Positions 40,700 to 52,074 are shown, numbered from the stretch's first letter. The stretch: DNA of 64,000 bases from Panulirus ornatus (GCF_036320965.1 NC_092236.1:15775518-15839517); one strand, 5' to 3'. The notes: generated from the letters alone by a model not told the origin. Program-made: numbers and translations.

Positions 40700-42270
40700 G
40701 GCTTACCGCAGTCACCATTTACCTCGCAGAATTTATTATCAGTTTTTATTGCCCCCGCGTCAAAATATGCTTGCATGATAAATACTACCGCCAAGTTAGT
40801 GTTTTCAGATGCAAATAAATTTCTTGCCATTTCCTGCAATCTGTCATAATACCCAGATGAGTATGATACTGAGTAAAGGGACACTTAACCTTTTAGAGGA
40901 CTTTTAGAGCAGGGATTACCATTTTCGTCGACGTATTTGATCTACTCAAGACAACGTTATAACTAGAGACTGTGGTGGGGGTGGTGTCCTTCGGGGTCTC
41001 CTTGCCTCGCTGCGCACATTTAAGGACCCGGACAGCATGTTGAGACTCGGTAGTGCATACGCTGACAGTGCTTTTGCTCTCGAGGTCAAAAGATCAAGGA
41101 TAAACATCATATGTCATATAGTGACGGGTGTAAGAAGTGACGGAGGGAGAAATAGGCATCTCGAGAGGTGAGGAGAGTGACACAGAGTGTGTGCAAACTA
41201 GCCATGTCTTGATTCTGAAATCAGAAGGTCTTAGGTCAGTCATTTAAGGATTGGGCGTTACCTCAAAGTGAGTGATTACCTGAATCGATCCGTCTCTCTA
41301 TCTGTCTGTGGTCTGTTCACGCTATCACTCTGTGACGGATGATGTCGGGACACTTAAACAAGATATTACATCTAACGTTCTTGAGGTTAAAAAAGTCGAT
41401 TAACAGTCTTAGTCAAAGTACACAGTTCAGTCAAAGTACAGTTCCGATAGACAGGAAGAAAACATTCCTCTTCTGTTACTGATGACTGAAGATATCTGCC
41501 CTCATATCCTATCGTAGTACCAGTAAGAGCTTCCAGAGTTAGGCATGTGTGATCCAGCTTCTGGAAGGACGTGGCAATTCTGGATCGTTATCTTCTGTAA
41601 GTAAAAGTTTTCAAGCTCTGATCAGTCTCCGGGACACCTTTTGTCCACCATTTCATTTCTTTTTCTTTATTCTACTGGAACCGTTTGTCTGTCATTTCTG
41701 CTGGTATCTTAACTTTTCTGGAACCTAGTCAACTTTCTGAAAGGCCTCGGTGATCAGAGTTAAAGGTCCTCGATTTTCGTGATGGATGTCTTAACGTGCG
41801 AGTCAAAAGCAAACTCAAGTCTGATGATGAATGTAGCATTTAATATCCTTGAATTCCCCCAACACCATACATGTCTGACGATAATCAGTTTCCAGTACAC
41901 TCTGCTTCCAGGAAAACACAGCATTTCACCTGCGACGGGAAGAGGCTTCGAAGAGAACGTAAAATTACGAGATCCAAAGTTCAAACGGAAATCGAGGGTT
42001 CGGTCAAAGACACGAAAGTTGCGCCAGGTCAGGAAGCTTCGGCTGGGATGGATAAGTTCAAGTGAGGACACGAAGGTTCAAACGAGACACCTTGCATAAG
42101 AGGCTCGAATCCCGTCTTTGTCTCGACAAAAATGAGGGTACTTGCGTGATTATGGCGACGACCCGGAGAGCTGTAGTTTATGGCACATGGAAGTTAAAGT
42201 TGTAATGAATCTTTACTTGTATCCTCTCAAGGTAGCGTTTACACGCTTCCTGCCTCCCAGGCCTTCGTAC

Positions 42271-42273
<3 letters not shown>
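40700..42273. other. No recognisable feature
   Basis: 1.6 kb with no long SSR. Frames at 41760-42099 on both strands are short and contain no recognisable domain. Confidence 0.5.

Positions 42274-42339
<66 letters not shown>
42274..42339. repeat. (TC)33 microsatellite
   Basis: A perfect TC run. Confidence 0.97.
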
Positions 42340-42341
<2 letters not shown>

Positions 42342-43077
42342 GAAATCTAATCGTAAGTACTCGTACGTAAGTGAGAACTCTCTCGTGTTCTAATCAACAT
42401 TTTGCCTCAGAGGCCGTGTGACGCTCACAAGCAAAAGACTGGTGACTGGCAGTGGACACTGGGTGACGAGTGGCGACAAGTTAGCTACCTTACGCATCTG
42501 CTCGTCTCCAGTCTACATCCTCTTGTCTCTCTGGGTTTCGTCCTCACTCCAGTTACATCATCAGTTCTGGATCCATTAATATCTCTCTGTCTAATTCTCT
42601 TTCTTTGGTAGTAGGCTTTATACTCCGTCTTGCTGCTGTAGCCAATCCATTTTTCCGGACATTTTCGTATTCCGTCCAGTTGTATTTTTTTCCGTTGATT
42701 CATCAGTCCACCTCTGTCTCACTCTATTGACATCCTTTACAAAATGGCATCTGTTTCTTACTTTACTTCTCCTTTTTCAACATTTTTTTTCCAGTTTATC
42801 TTTTTTCTTACATGATTTATCTATTGATCTATTTACGGTGCTGTACTCTTACGTCCCCTGGCATTTTGAGCGTCACATGAGGCTTCTATCTGAGTGAGGA
42901 TGATTGTGAATTCGTTCCACTTACGTAACTGATCTGTGCTCGTCTTCTGAGCTGATCACATTTCTGTTCTTTCCATCCTCTGTTTGTTCGTGTGTAAAAT
43001 AAATTCATCATACTACTCTGCACGATTAGCTATTTCGTGGAAAATTGGAAGGTTATGTATTCAATAAATAATCCCTT
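42340..43077. other. No recognisable feature
   Basis: Pyrimidine-rich, unique-looking sequence. Confidence 0.5.
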
Positions 43078-43361
43078 GAGCACGAAGGTACGATCCATTA
43101 GCAAGGCGATTCCACCTTTGAGTTCGACGGTACGATCTTATAGCACGGCGGATCGACCTTTGAGTTCGATGTTACGATCTTATAGCACGGCGGTTCGACC
43201 TTTGAGTTCGACGGTACGATCTTATGGCACAGCGGTTCGACCTTGGAGCACGACGTTACGATCTTATAGCACGGCGGTTCGACCTTTGAGTTCGACGGTA
43301 CGATCTTATAGCACGGCGGATCGACCTTGGAGTACGACGTTACGATCCTTCAGGACGAAGA
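43078..43361. repeat. 42-bp minisatellite, 6.7 copies
   Basis: Units start every 42 bp from 43078 to 43330 and share GAGTTCGACGGTACGATCTT and ATAGCACGGCGGTTCGACCT. The 14-codon unit stays open on plus (STVRSYSTADRPLS repeated), which is a length effect. The array sits inside dispersed element Y. Confidence 0.95.
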
Positions 43362-43600
43362 TCCTTCGGCTTTTGTTCACAGTGGTATGAAAAACCTGGT
43401 TATAGGATGGCGTGACGACCTTTCCTGATCCTTAAGATTCAGGTCAGAGGCTAGGCCGTGGTACCCAAGGGGTCACACCGTCGTCCTTAAGGATAGTACT
43501 GTCGTGTTCAGTGGTTGCATCATCGTGGTCAAGGATTATAAAGCTATGGTCATCACCATCACTAAATCTGGGAATTGTACGTCAAGTGGACCACATCTTA
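43362..43600 (+). repeat. Dispersed element Y, copy 2 flank
   Basis: GACGACCTTTCCTGATCCTT, AAGATTCAGGTCAGAGGC and the following GTCGTCCTTAAGGAT segment match the 36808-36850 flank and its tandem units in reverse complement. The two copies are therefore in opposite orientation about 6.6 kb apart. Confidence 0.6.
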
Positions 43601-43676
43601 ACCTTCACAGCTTAGTTTACCGACACATATTTAGTTAACATGATTATCATTGTAAGTTCACGTGAGAGAAACGCTG

Positions 43677-43985
43677 AGGTTGGGTGGGTGGTATGGGTTT
43701 TAGGCCTATCCACTGCCAGGGTCTAATAGTAAGGCCGTCAACGCCAAGCTGCTACCTACATCCAACAACCGAAAAAGTCCTTATTAACACCTTAGCGAAA
43801 ATTAGGGAGAATTCTATGACCATATACATACACTCTCACTATGCATGTTGCCCGGACTACTACGCTCGATTAATGGAATATAAGAATGTTCCGGTGTCGC
43901 TATATCAAACTTATATCAAACTTTCATTCTTTATGAGACTCAGTCATCACTACACATCAAGTGAGACTGGTTAGATATGAGACGA
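43677..43985 (+). repeat. Dispersed element Z, copy 1
   Basis: GGGTTTTAGGCCTATCCACT, GCCAGGGTC, TAAGGCCGTCAACGCCAAGC and CATGTTGCCCGGACTAC follow the same order as 47128-47345 and, more weakly, 56375-56520. No coding potential was recognised and the family is unknown. Confidence 0.65.
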
Positions 43986-44180
43986 AATTTCAGTATCTGG
44001 AACATCATAACAAAAAAGGTTCTAAACTTTAGCATCTGAACTCAAAGAATACAAAGACTGAACAGACTGAATGATGTATGTGGTCAGATAGTCACCAGAC
44101 GAGGCACTAATGTGCCTGTCATTTACTGGAGGCGATTGTCAACGAACTTCCTCAGTAATGAACTATGGAAGAGGCGGTAG

Positions 44181-44183
<3 letters not shown>

Positions 44184-44261
<78 letters not shown>
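44184..44261. repeat. (AG)39 microsatellite
   Basis: A perfect AG run followed by (CAG)4. Confidence 0.98.
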
Positions 44262-44262
<1 letters not shown>

Positions 44263-44556
44263 AGCAGCAGGCATGATCTTAAGACGACGCCTCCGACAGA
44301 TGGTGCAAACAGATCCCCAACAAGGCAAGACGGCCATCATCATACCAGGATAGTTTACACTTGTACGAGGCCCCTCCTGAAACTAGGAGTGTGTGCTGTG
44401 TGCACTGTGCACTGGGTTATGCATACACGAGGGAGTGATCACGGTATGTGAGGTGTGGTTGTGTGGCTGTTGATGTAAGGGGCGTGGGTCGCATTACTCA
44501 AATGGTTGTCTGTACGAGTGTAAGAACTTCAGAAAGTATGAAAGGCTTGGATTCTG

Positions 44557-44558
<2 letters not shown>
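44262..44558. other. No recognisable feature
   Basis: Unique-looking sequence, with GTGCACTGTGCACTG near 44398-44414. Confidence 0.5.

Positions 44559-44594
<36 letters not shown>
44559..44594. repeat. (GT)18 microsatellite
   Basis: A perfect GT run. Confidence 0.96.
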
Positions 44595-44595
<1 letters not shown>

Positions 44596-44637
44596 ACGGG
44601 TTGACGTAATGGTTCATGAGTGGGTGGACATCCTAAG

Positions 44638-44673
44638 TGGCTGATTGGTTGGTTGGCTGGTTGGTTGGGTTGC
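44638..44673. repeat. (TGGT)n degenerate tetranucleotide
   Basis: A GATTGGTTGGTTGGCTGGTT-type run, the reverse-complement counterpart of the CCAACCAA patch near 9350. Confidence 0.75.
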
Positions 44674-44813
44674 AGGCAAGCGTAGCAGTAGTTGCCGGGC
44701 GTTACCAGTGGGGGAGTCATGGCGGTGGGGCGTGGTGGGTGGCAACAGGCAGAGAGTCCCATCTCACCCCACCACCACACTCCCTCACCCTCCAGCTCCC
44801 CCGCCAACTTACC

Positions 44814-44849
44814 GTTGCTCATATGGCCATCATTAGCCATATGAGCAAC
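44814..44849. repeat. Perfect 14-bp inverted repeat (hairpin)
   Basis: GTTGCTCATATGGC (44814-44827) and its exact complement GCCATATGAGCAAC (44836-44849) are separated by 8 nt (CATCATTA). No U-tract or transposon context shows its role. Confidence 0.9.
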
Positions 44850-45387
44850 ATTTCCGCACCGGGATAATGGCAACAATTTCCTGCAAGAGCCATTGAACTT
44901 GGATCCAACCCCCCCCCAACCCCCACCCCCCAAAGGTTCAGTTTGTGCCTTGATAACAAGGAGGTCAAACTGAGTGACCCGCTCTTTCTGTTCGTCCTTC
45001 CTGACCCGTCCAAACATATGTAGACAACACTTTTTCTCTGCTGAGTGAAACGGAGCGAAAAGTTTATTTGGGTAACAAGGCTTGGTTGGGCTGGTAAGGG
45101 GGGGAGGAGGGGGAGGGGGGATCTTAAAAGGCTTGTCTTGTGAGTGTTACGACCCCTGGCCATAAGGCCAAACTCCTTTAACCCGGATGTGTCCCGTAAA
45201 CACGAACTAATGATGTTGCGCGTGACTACCTCACCAAGAGGTTGTTATGGGTGAAGATACGTGTTAATGGTCCCTCCTCGTCTCTATGTTGCGTTCGCAC
45301 GTATGTCTGTTACTATCTCGTTTTCTAATGTGGGGTGTATTTCTGTGTTTGATCCGATATTGCTACCCAGTCTTCCACTCGAGGTCT
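44850..45387. other. No recognisable feature
   Basis: C-rich patch near 44909-44932 and G-rich patch near 45100-45120. No gene was recognised. Confidence 0.5.
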
Positions 45388-45660
45388 GTGAATATCTATG
45401 TTTTCTTTCTGCTCGTCTTTTTAATCTCTGTCTCAGTCTGTATGTCTGTCTGTCTGTCTGTCTTGGGCAGCACCACAGCAGCTGGCTATGTCCACTTCCA
45501 TGTCAGCCACTCTTAAGTTTGTAAATATCTGTATTATTTCTTTCCGCTCGTCTGTTTAATCTCTGTCTCACTCTGTCTGCCTGCCTGCCTGTCTGTCGGT
45601 CTGTCTGTCTGTCTCAGGCAGCACCACGGAAGCTGGCCGCGCTCCACTTCCATGTCTACA
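45388..45660. repeat. ~130-bp tandem duplication with internal (CTGT)n
   Basis: Two copies (about 45388-45515 and 45516-45660) share CTCGTCTKTTTAATCTCTGT, (TCTG)n, GGCAGCACCAC and CACTTCCATGTC. The internal tetranucleotide differs in length and purity between them. Confidence 0.85.
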
Positions 45661-45990
45661 TCTATCTATCTATCTATCTCCATATCTATTTGTTCATTCA
45701 TCTACCTATCTATCTTTTCTTGCACCCTATCCACGTTAATCGTCTTTGTTGCTAAGATGCTCATTCCCTCGTTATTAACTAGCTGGCTACCGCCCTTGCT
45801 ATCTTCGGTCCTATAATCTCTATAACGACTTGCCATTAACGTCTCCTTTGGGATTTAAGGAAACTGAATGGGAACTTAAGAGGATAATGAAGGATTTGAA
45901 GAGCATCAAAGTGGGATTTTTGGAAATTAGAGAATCCATAAGAATTTAGGGGTTTAATGTGGATTTAGGATTGTGTAAGGGAGAATGGAA

Positions 45991-45993
<3 letters not shown>
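45661..45993. other. Unassigned, with (CTAT)n
   Basis: CTATCTATCTAT is at about 45660-45682 with more decayed units to 45715. 45840-45990 shows loose GGATTTAAG-like repetition. Confidence 0.55.
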
Positions 45994-46042
<49 letters not shown>

Positions 46043-46052
46043 TGTGTGTGTG
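45994..46052. repeat. (GT)n microsatellite with one CT step
   Basis: A GT run interrupted by TCTG near 46041. Confidence 0.96.
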
Positions 46053-46356
46053 TATGGGGGAGGGAATTTAAGGGTGAAAAGAACACTTAAAGGAAGTAGA
46101 AATTTAGTGTTAATGAGATGAAAAATGAATTTAAAGGTCTACAAAGGAATGGAAAGGAAACAGAAAGATTTAAGAAAATTAAAGCCAGTTTTTTTTTTTT
46201 TTTAGTGCAAAGAAGGATTTATGGAAGGTGGAGGGAGACAGATTAAGGAGAAGAGGCAAATTGAGTACGTTAATGGGCAGGGGTTCCAGAGACTTAAGGA
46301 AGCATTAAGATGGAATTAAGGGAGGTTAAGGTGTAATTTAAGGGATACTCATAGAT
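46053..46356. other. Loose ATTTAAGG-rich repeat
   Basis: GAATTTAAGG/ATTAAGG-like segments recur irregularly, continuing the pattern left of the GT tract. There is a T17 run near 46187-46203. Confidence 0.4.
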
Positions 46357-46985
46357 TGGAGAAGATGCTCTCGCACAGTGGTCGGAAGCAGTGAGAACAC
46401 ACTCTCGCACAGTGACTGGAGGCTGTGAGAAGATGCTCTCGCACAGTGACTGGAGGCTGTGAGAAGATGCTCTCGCACAGTGACTGGAGGCTGTGAGAAG
46501 ATGCTCTAGCACAGTGACTGGAGGCTGTGAGAAGATGCTCTCGCACAGTGACTGGAGGCTGTGAGAAGATGCTCTTGCACAGTGACTGGAGGATGTGAGA
46601 ACATACTCTCGCACAGTGACTGGAGGATGTGAGAACACACTCTCGCACAGTGACTGGAGGCTGTGAGAAGATGCTCTCGCACAGTGACTGCAGGCTGTGA
46701 GAAGATGCTCTTGCACAGTGACTGGAGGCTGTGAGAAGATGCTCTCGCACAGTGACTGGAGGCTGTGAGAAGATGCTCTTGCACAGTGACTGGAGGCTGT
46801 GAGAAGATGCTCTTGCACTGTGACTGGAGGCTGTGAGAAGATGCTCTTGCACTGTGACTGGAGGCTGTGAGAAGATGCTCTCGCACAGTGACTGGTGGCT
46901 GTGACAAAGTGCTTTCGTACACTGGCTGAGAGCTGTGAGAAAATGCTCTCATACATCGGCTGGGTGTGGTGTGAGATGCTCCCTA
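46357..46985. repeat. 34-bp minisatellite, ~18 copies
   Basis: The unit is TCGCACAGTGACTGGAGGCT followed by GTGAGAAGATGCTC. The centre is nearly uniform (TTGCAC and ACACAC variants), and the right end decays after 46890. Because 34 is not a multiple of three and the unit lacks minus-strand stops, all three minus frames stay open (up to 220 codons at 46294-46956). I treat those frames as artefacts. Confidence 0.97.
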
Positions 46986-47127
46986 AAAGGATTACAAAAG
47001 GAATGCAAAATGGCGACAGAACCGTAGGTTCTTCCGAGGATGTTTGTGGCGGCGAAAGCGATCAGAAACACAGATATTAGACAGGCAAAAGATGACACGA
47101 AACAGATATGAGTCAAGGGAAAAGTCG

Positions 47128-47345
47128 ACCGGTTGGCTGTTTTGGGTTATAGGCCCATCAACTGCCAGAGAGACATTAAGGCCATCAACGTCAAGCAACA
47201 TCCACTTAAACGATACACATTCCAACACCTTCAGGTGATGAAGATCATTCTAAGACCACGTACACTAATCACCCATGTGGCCCGTATCTAAGGAGGAATA
47301 TTTGCAAACTACATAAATACAACCATGGAGGCGCAAACAATTAAC
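47128..47345 (+). repeat. Dispersed element Z, copy 2
   Basis: GGGTTATAGGCCCATCAACT, GCCAGAG, TAAGGCCATCAACGTCAAGC, CAACACCTTCAGGTGATGAA and CATGTGGCCCG match the order in copy 1 (43677) and copy 3 (56375). Confidence 0.7.
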
Positions 47346-47766
47346 CTCTCAAGAAGCTAAAGCTGCCCAGAAGACTACGCTTGACTGAGCTCTGACAAAC
47401 AACGTATATAATGATGAAAGACAAGATGTGCCAATATCTGGGTTAAGATGAAAGTCAGCTGGCCAGAGGAGGGGGAGGGGCGAAAAGCCTCGAATGCTGG
47501 CAAACAGTAAGTCGAGGTCAACCAAGTGAGTAAATCGAGCTTAACGACCCATGAAGGTCACCCGGGGTCACAGGCCAAGTGGGTCACATGATCAAGACAT
47601 CATGTAATACCTGGAAAGACCTGCTCGAGACACAAGCATCTGAAAAATGTGAGATTTTGGACGGTCTTCAGAATTCCTGGAACTTCGTCAGCTCAAAAAT
47701 GCAAATCTACGGTACCATATAGAGAGACGTCCTTACATCGATACTGCCTTCGAACATGTACTTGAC
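47346..47766. other. No recognisable feature
   Basis: Unique-looking sequence left of a minisatellite. Confidence 0.5.
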
Positions 47767-48096
47767 GTAGGTCCGCTGTCTCAAAACCTACACCACACGT
47801 AGATCCACTATCTTAAACCTGTATCAGACGTACATCCACTGTCTTAAAACCTGCAACAGACGTAGATCTACCGTCTTAAACCTGTATTAGACGTAGATCC
47901 ACTGTCTTAAAACCTACACCAGATGTAGGTAGATCCATTGTCACAAAACGTACAACAGACGAAGATCCACTGTCTTGAAACCTACACCAGACGTAGATCC
48001 ATTGTCTCAAAACCTACAACAGACGTAAATCCACCTTCTTTGAACCTACACCAGACGTAGATCCACTGTCTTAAACCTGTACTAGACGTAGACCCC
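47767..48096. repeat. 31-32-bp minisatellite, ~10 copies
   Basis: Units share GTAGATCCACTGTCTTAAA and CCTACACCAGAC, with CCTGTATTAGAC variants. One unit has a GTAG duplication. Confidence 0.95.
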
Positions 48097-48886
48097 TTCA
48101 AGGTCAGTTAATAATATGTGGTTTTCTTTCATCTTACGTACAGTCGTGAGTTCAGCTCTCCATCTCCTGTCTCCTGGGTCGCTATTACCCATTTTCCATG
48201 TTTTCTGCTCTCTCTGGAAAGCACAGAGCGTGAAATCATGCCTTTTTATGGCAAACGTGTCACGAAGGGAACGGCAGCAGGCCAGGGTGTCAGTGGTATC
48301 CAGTTTAAAGAACACGATGCCAGTGAGCGCGACCCAGACACCAGTCCAATTTCTGTAGTGAAAGTCAAGTTGGAGTTTAAAGATTTTCTTGTTTTTCTGG
48401 CACGATTACAGCGATACATGACCTTCTTTCTTCTTTTTTTTTTTTTTAAAAGTCTAATGATAGTCCGTACATAAGCATCATCAGCCATGGCATAAAGACG
48501 CAACGGAGACGAATGGCTGCAACCTACGAAGTCAACAGTGAAGAAGCTCGCTGAGTCTTTAGACGCCAGACGAAAAAGGATCGGGTAGTCGGCGTGGCTT
48601 AGACTCAACGAAAAAAAAAAAGAAAAGATGAGGGAGGAATCACCACGACGAGGACTGAGGAGAGCAACACCTTCGATTTTAACCAGGTGGGTGTGTGCTC
48701 GGCGAGGGTTCCCGAGAGACGAACATATGTAGATTTCAAATTCCATGTCGTGAGCTCCAGCCGTTTTCCGCACGGCTGCTCGCCCAGGTCGTGCTGATGG
48801 TCACTAGGATCCAGTTTAACCTCAGCAAAATTTGGAAAAAGTAACCGCGAGCTGTGTATTATGATGGACGGCTGTAAAAAGGGATT

Positions 48887-48888
<2 letters not shown>
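48097..48888. other. No recognisable feature
   Basis: Unique-looking sequence with T-run near 48436 and A-run near 48612. Frames on both strands are short and domain-less. Confidence 0.5.

Positions 48889-48947
<59 letters not shown>
48889..48947. repeat. (GT)29 microsatellite
   Basis: A GT run directly upstream of a LINE relic. Confidence 0.97.
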
Positions 48948-48949
<2 letters not shown>

Positions 48950-48956
48950 CGCATAG

Positions 48957-49560
48957 TCTTGGTTGGGTTTGTCAAAGCTTTCGACCTAGTCGACCATAAC
49001 GAACGTCAACAACCCTGTCATCCTTGGACTGTGGAGTTGTTTCGTTCTACGGTTTACGGACTTCTTCACGAACCTTGTCAGGTCTTACGCTTCCGAAAGG
49101 CTGTTCCCATCTTTCAACTTCTCACCTGAGGGATTCCACAGAGGCAAAAAAGGGGTACCCTTGTGTTCCCCCATCCCCTATAAATGACGCACTCATAGAT
49201 GCACCTGCTCGATGACAGTACCTTCAGTGACTCTGCCATTAGGATCAGCGTTGACAACAGCTCTCACGACTAAATCGCTCTCCAGATTACCCTCAACTGC
49301 ACCACCGCCAAGCAGGTCACCAACACACACACCAAGACGGCAGTCATGCACGTCAGCCTTGTTTTCAGTCATGTTTCACCCATTGTCTCACCAGGTCCCC
49401 ATCCTCCCTCAGAATGTTCGGTCCAACCAGGCTTAACTCCGGGTCACTTTAAACAATTGACAAAGCTGGAAGGAACGCGTTAGTACCATCATCAGTTCAT
49501 CCAAGTATTGCAGGCACATTCTTCGTCGACACCAGACGCTTCGATAACCTGCACTTTAAC
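48957..49560 (+). pseudogene. LINE-B reverse transcriptase relic
   Basis: The frame at about 48957 reads VGFVKAFDLVDH, resembling the conserved motif A (xDxxKAFDxVDH) of Jockey/CR1-type RTs with the usual second Asp kept. About 200 bp on, out of frame, come INDALIDAP, DDSTFSD (motif C region) and KTAVMHVSL. Many stops and frameshifts interrupt it, and the copy lacks both ends. The subclade cannot be settled by eye. Confidence 0.7.
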
Positions 49561-50194
49561 GTAAGAACATATATATACAATCTCAGTTCCCCAGACCTGT
49601 TTTCCTCCATGCATACGACAGAACTGGGGCTTTTAGTAAAGGTAAAGGAAGGAGAACATGGAGATTATTCTCAGTCCCTTATCCACCATTCGTCTAGAGT
49701 TGCTCAATATACAATTCCTCCAGACTCTCTCTCACCTTCAACTGAACCTCATCCAACGGTTCAAAAATAAGCTGTTACACATCCTCCTCACCGTCACATC
49801 CTACCACCTGGATCCTTCGTTCCTAAAATGAAATTTGGTACCGCAAAACTCATCAAGCTCGGGTGTCTCATTATGTAACTTATCACATAATTCAATCACG
49901 TGGGCTCAGTTCATGGACCTTTTTCTTTTTTTTTTTTGCACTCTGTATCGTCTTTTGCGCCAATGCTCATAGGATGGGCAGGATAGCGCGATCCTTGCGC
50001 ATCTTGTTTGCAGTAAAGATATCAATCAGAACCACCTGCAGAATCACCTGAGCTCGAGATCTCTCTGAAATGTTAATATCATCAACAATCAACAGACTGG
50101 AACCTCAGTGTTTGTGCTAAAGACTGTCTGCTTAACCCCCATCCCTTCTCTATCCCCACTATCTATACTGTGCGCACTTCTGTATATTTTCTGC
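49561..50194. other. No recognisable feature
   Basis: Possibly more decayed LINE-B sequence on the left, but I cannot identify motifs. Confidence 0.4.
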
Positions 50195-50382
50195 TTATAC
50201 TATTGTTAATATCAGTATTATCCCTTTTGTTATTATCACTATTGTTATTAGTATTATCATTATCATTATTATTATCATTATTATTATTACTATCATTATT
50301 ATTATCATTATTATCATTATTACCATTATCATCATCCTTATTCTAATTCTTATCATTATTACTGTTACTATCATTATCATCG
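50195..50382. repeat. (ATTATC/ATT)n block
   Basis: Imperfect ATTATCATT hexamers and trimers over about 190 bp. The composition resembles 14594-14660. Confidence 0.93.
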
Positions 50383-50977
50383 TCTCTCCTCCGCAAACGT
50401 ACAGTCCTTTGTAACACGTCCTTCTATCGGCACAAGAATTAGCAGTAACGTAATGACACGGGAACAAACCGCGAAAATATGTAAATGGCAATTACAACGA
50501 TCCCTTTAACCTATACAGAGGAGAGTCAACGCTCGTCGGGAACGCATTCTGTGTGTAATACCCGGAGAGGAGCCACTACGGGAAGACAAAAGACCATAAG
50601 AAGGAACATTTCTTCGTGTCGACAACCCTATCCTTCTGCCTCGGGGGTGCCTGAGCCGAGTGGCCCTACCCATCTCATCCGTCATCTACACAATAGTCAG
50701 AAAATTCCCTTGCTACAGAAATCATCTATGGGGTCAGATTCTGCTTTTATGCCCCGCGCGATCCTTTCTCCTCATCCTACTGTAAGACTATAGACTCGGC
50801 AATCCTTTTTTTTTTTTTTTTTTTTCATATATTGCGTTGGCGAACGAATCTAACGTTTGATCGAAAATCATCTTTTTCTAACGAGAAGAAAAACGATATT
50901 TTGCTCAGTCTGAAAGAGAAAAATGGACGAGACACAGAAAAAAGTTATCTTTGAAATGGCTGTCAAAAGGGGAGAGA
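50383..50977. other. No recognisable feature
   Basis: A T-run of about 20 bp lies at 50806-50825. There is no other support. Confidence 0.5.
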
Positions 50978-51237
50978 TCTAGTTAATTCCTGGAAGTCAG
51001 GACGTGGAGAGGCGCGCGGCTTCAATTCACCATGGGAGGAGTCGCGAGGCAGCCATAGCAGATTGAGGGGGAGGAGGGGTTTCCCACCCCCGCTCACTCA
51101 ACCCATGAAGAAAAAAAAAAGTGCCTTCGAGCCAGCCATGTTGTGGCAACTGATTGGGTGGGTTCAGTCCTATGTTTCTCATCTATTCGTATGAAGAGTT
51201 AGTTGTGGTTTCGTATGTTTGTTTTGAGTTTGCTGTA

Positions 51238-51241
<4 letters not shown>
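50978..51241 (+). repeat. Module X, copy 1
   Basis: Starts at TCTAGTTAATTCC and includes TTCAATTCACCATGGGAG, AGTGCCTTCG, CAACTGATTGGGTGGGTTCA and GAGTTTGCTGTAAACAAT, running directly into (AT)n. It recurs in direct orientation at 51775-52012. The identity is unknown. An internal A-run is present near 51110. Confidence 0.75.

Positions 51242-51297
<56 letters not shown>
51242..51297. repeat. (AT)28 microsatellite
   Basis: An AT tract between module X copy 1 and LINE-A. Confidence 0.97.
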
Positions 51298-51306
<9 letters not shown>

Positions 51307-51774
51307 GAAGAAGAAAGTTAAGAGTAAATGTCAATAAGAGCAAGGTTATTAGGTACAGTAGGGTTGAGGGTCAAGTCAATTGGGAGGTGAGTTTGAATGG
51401 TGAGAGGCTGGAGGAAGTGAAGTGTTTTAGATATCTGGGAGTGGATCTGTCAGCGGATGGAACCATGGAAGCGGAAGTGGATCATAGGGTGGGGGAGGGG
51501 GCGAAAATTTTGGGAGCCTTGAAAAATGTGTGGAAGTCGAGAACATTATCCCGGAAAGCAAAAATGGGTATGTTTGAAGGAATAGTGGTTCCAACAATGT
51601 TGTATGGTTGCGAGGCGTGGGCTATGGATAGAGTTGTGCGCAGGAGGATGGATGTGCTGGAAATGAGATGTTTTGAGGACAATGTGTGGTGTGAGGTGGT
51701 TTGATCGAGTAAGTAACGTAAGGGTAAGAGGGATGTGTGGAAATAAAAAGAGCGTGGTTGAGAGAGCAGAAGAG
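51298..51774 (+). pseudogene. LINE-A RT-thumb/C-terminal fragment
   Basis: The frame at 51300-51704 (no genuine ATG) reads KLRVNVNKSKVIRYSR, VSLNGERLEEVKCFRYLGVD, AKMGMFEGIVVPTMLYGCEAW and RRRMDVLEMRCFED. This is the segment following the RT catalytic box in non-LTR retrotransposons. One extra T near 51672 shifts the frame after DVLEMRC, compared with the 53.6-kb copy. The LINE stops abruptly at about 51774, where module X copy 2 begins. Confidence 0.88.
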
Positions 51775-52012
51775 TCTAGTTATTTGGAAGTCGGACTTGG
51801 GAGCGGGAGTTCAATTAATGGGAGAGTTGCGAGCCAAGAGATTGAGTGGGAGTGGAGGGTTTCCACCCAGCTCAAGCAACCAATTGAGAAAATAAAAAAG
51901 TGCCTTCGGCAGCCGTTGTGCAACTGATTGGGTGGGTTCAGTCCTATGTGTTATCTATTCGTAATGAACGGTATGTGGTTTCGTAGTGTTTGAGTTTGCT
52001 GTAACAATGATT
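51775..52012 (+). repeat. Module X, copy 2
   Basis: TCTAGTTATTTGGAAGTCGG, TTCAATTAATGGGAGAG, AAGTGCCTTCGGCAGCC, CAACTGATTGGGTGGGTTCA and GAGTTTGCTGTAACAAT are in the same order as copy 1. Several small indels separate the two. It ends at a short AT-rich stretch, as copy 1 does. Confidence 0.75.
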
Positions 52013-52074
52013 ATATATATATATAGTTTGTATATATATCATAATGTAGGTATTATATTGTGTGTACTGTTATG

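Noticed and set aside
46294..46956. 220-codon minus-strand open frame
   Set aside because: It is a 34-bp minisatellite open in all three frames, with no start context, domain or non-repeat core.
48957..49129. Intact reverse transcriptase gene
   Set aside because: Only motif A-like and scattered later motifs survive, in different frames with stops. It is a relic.
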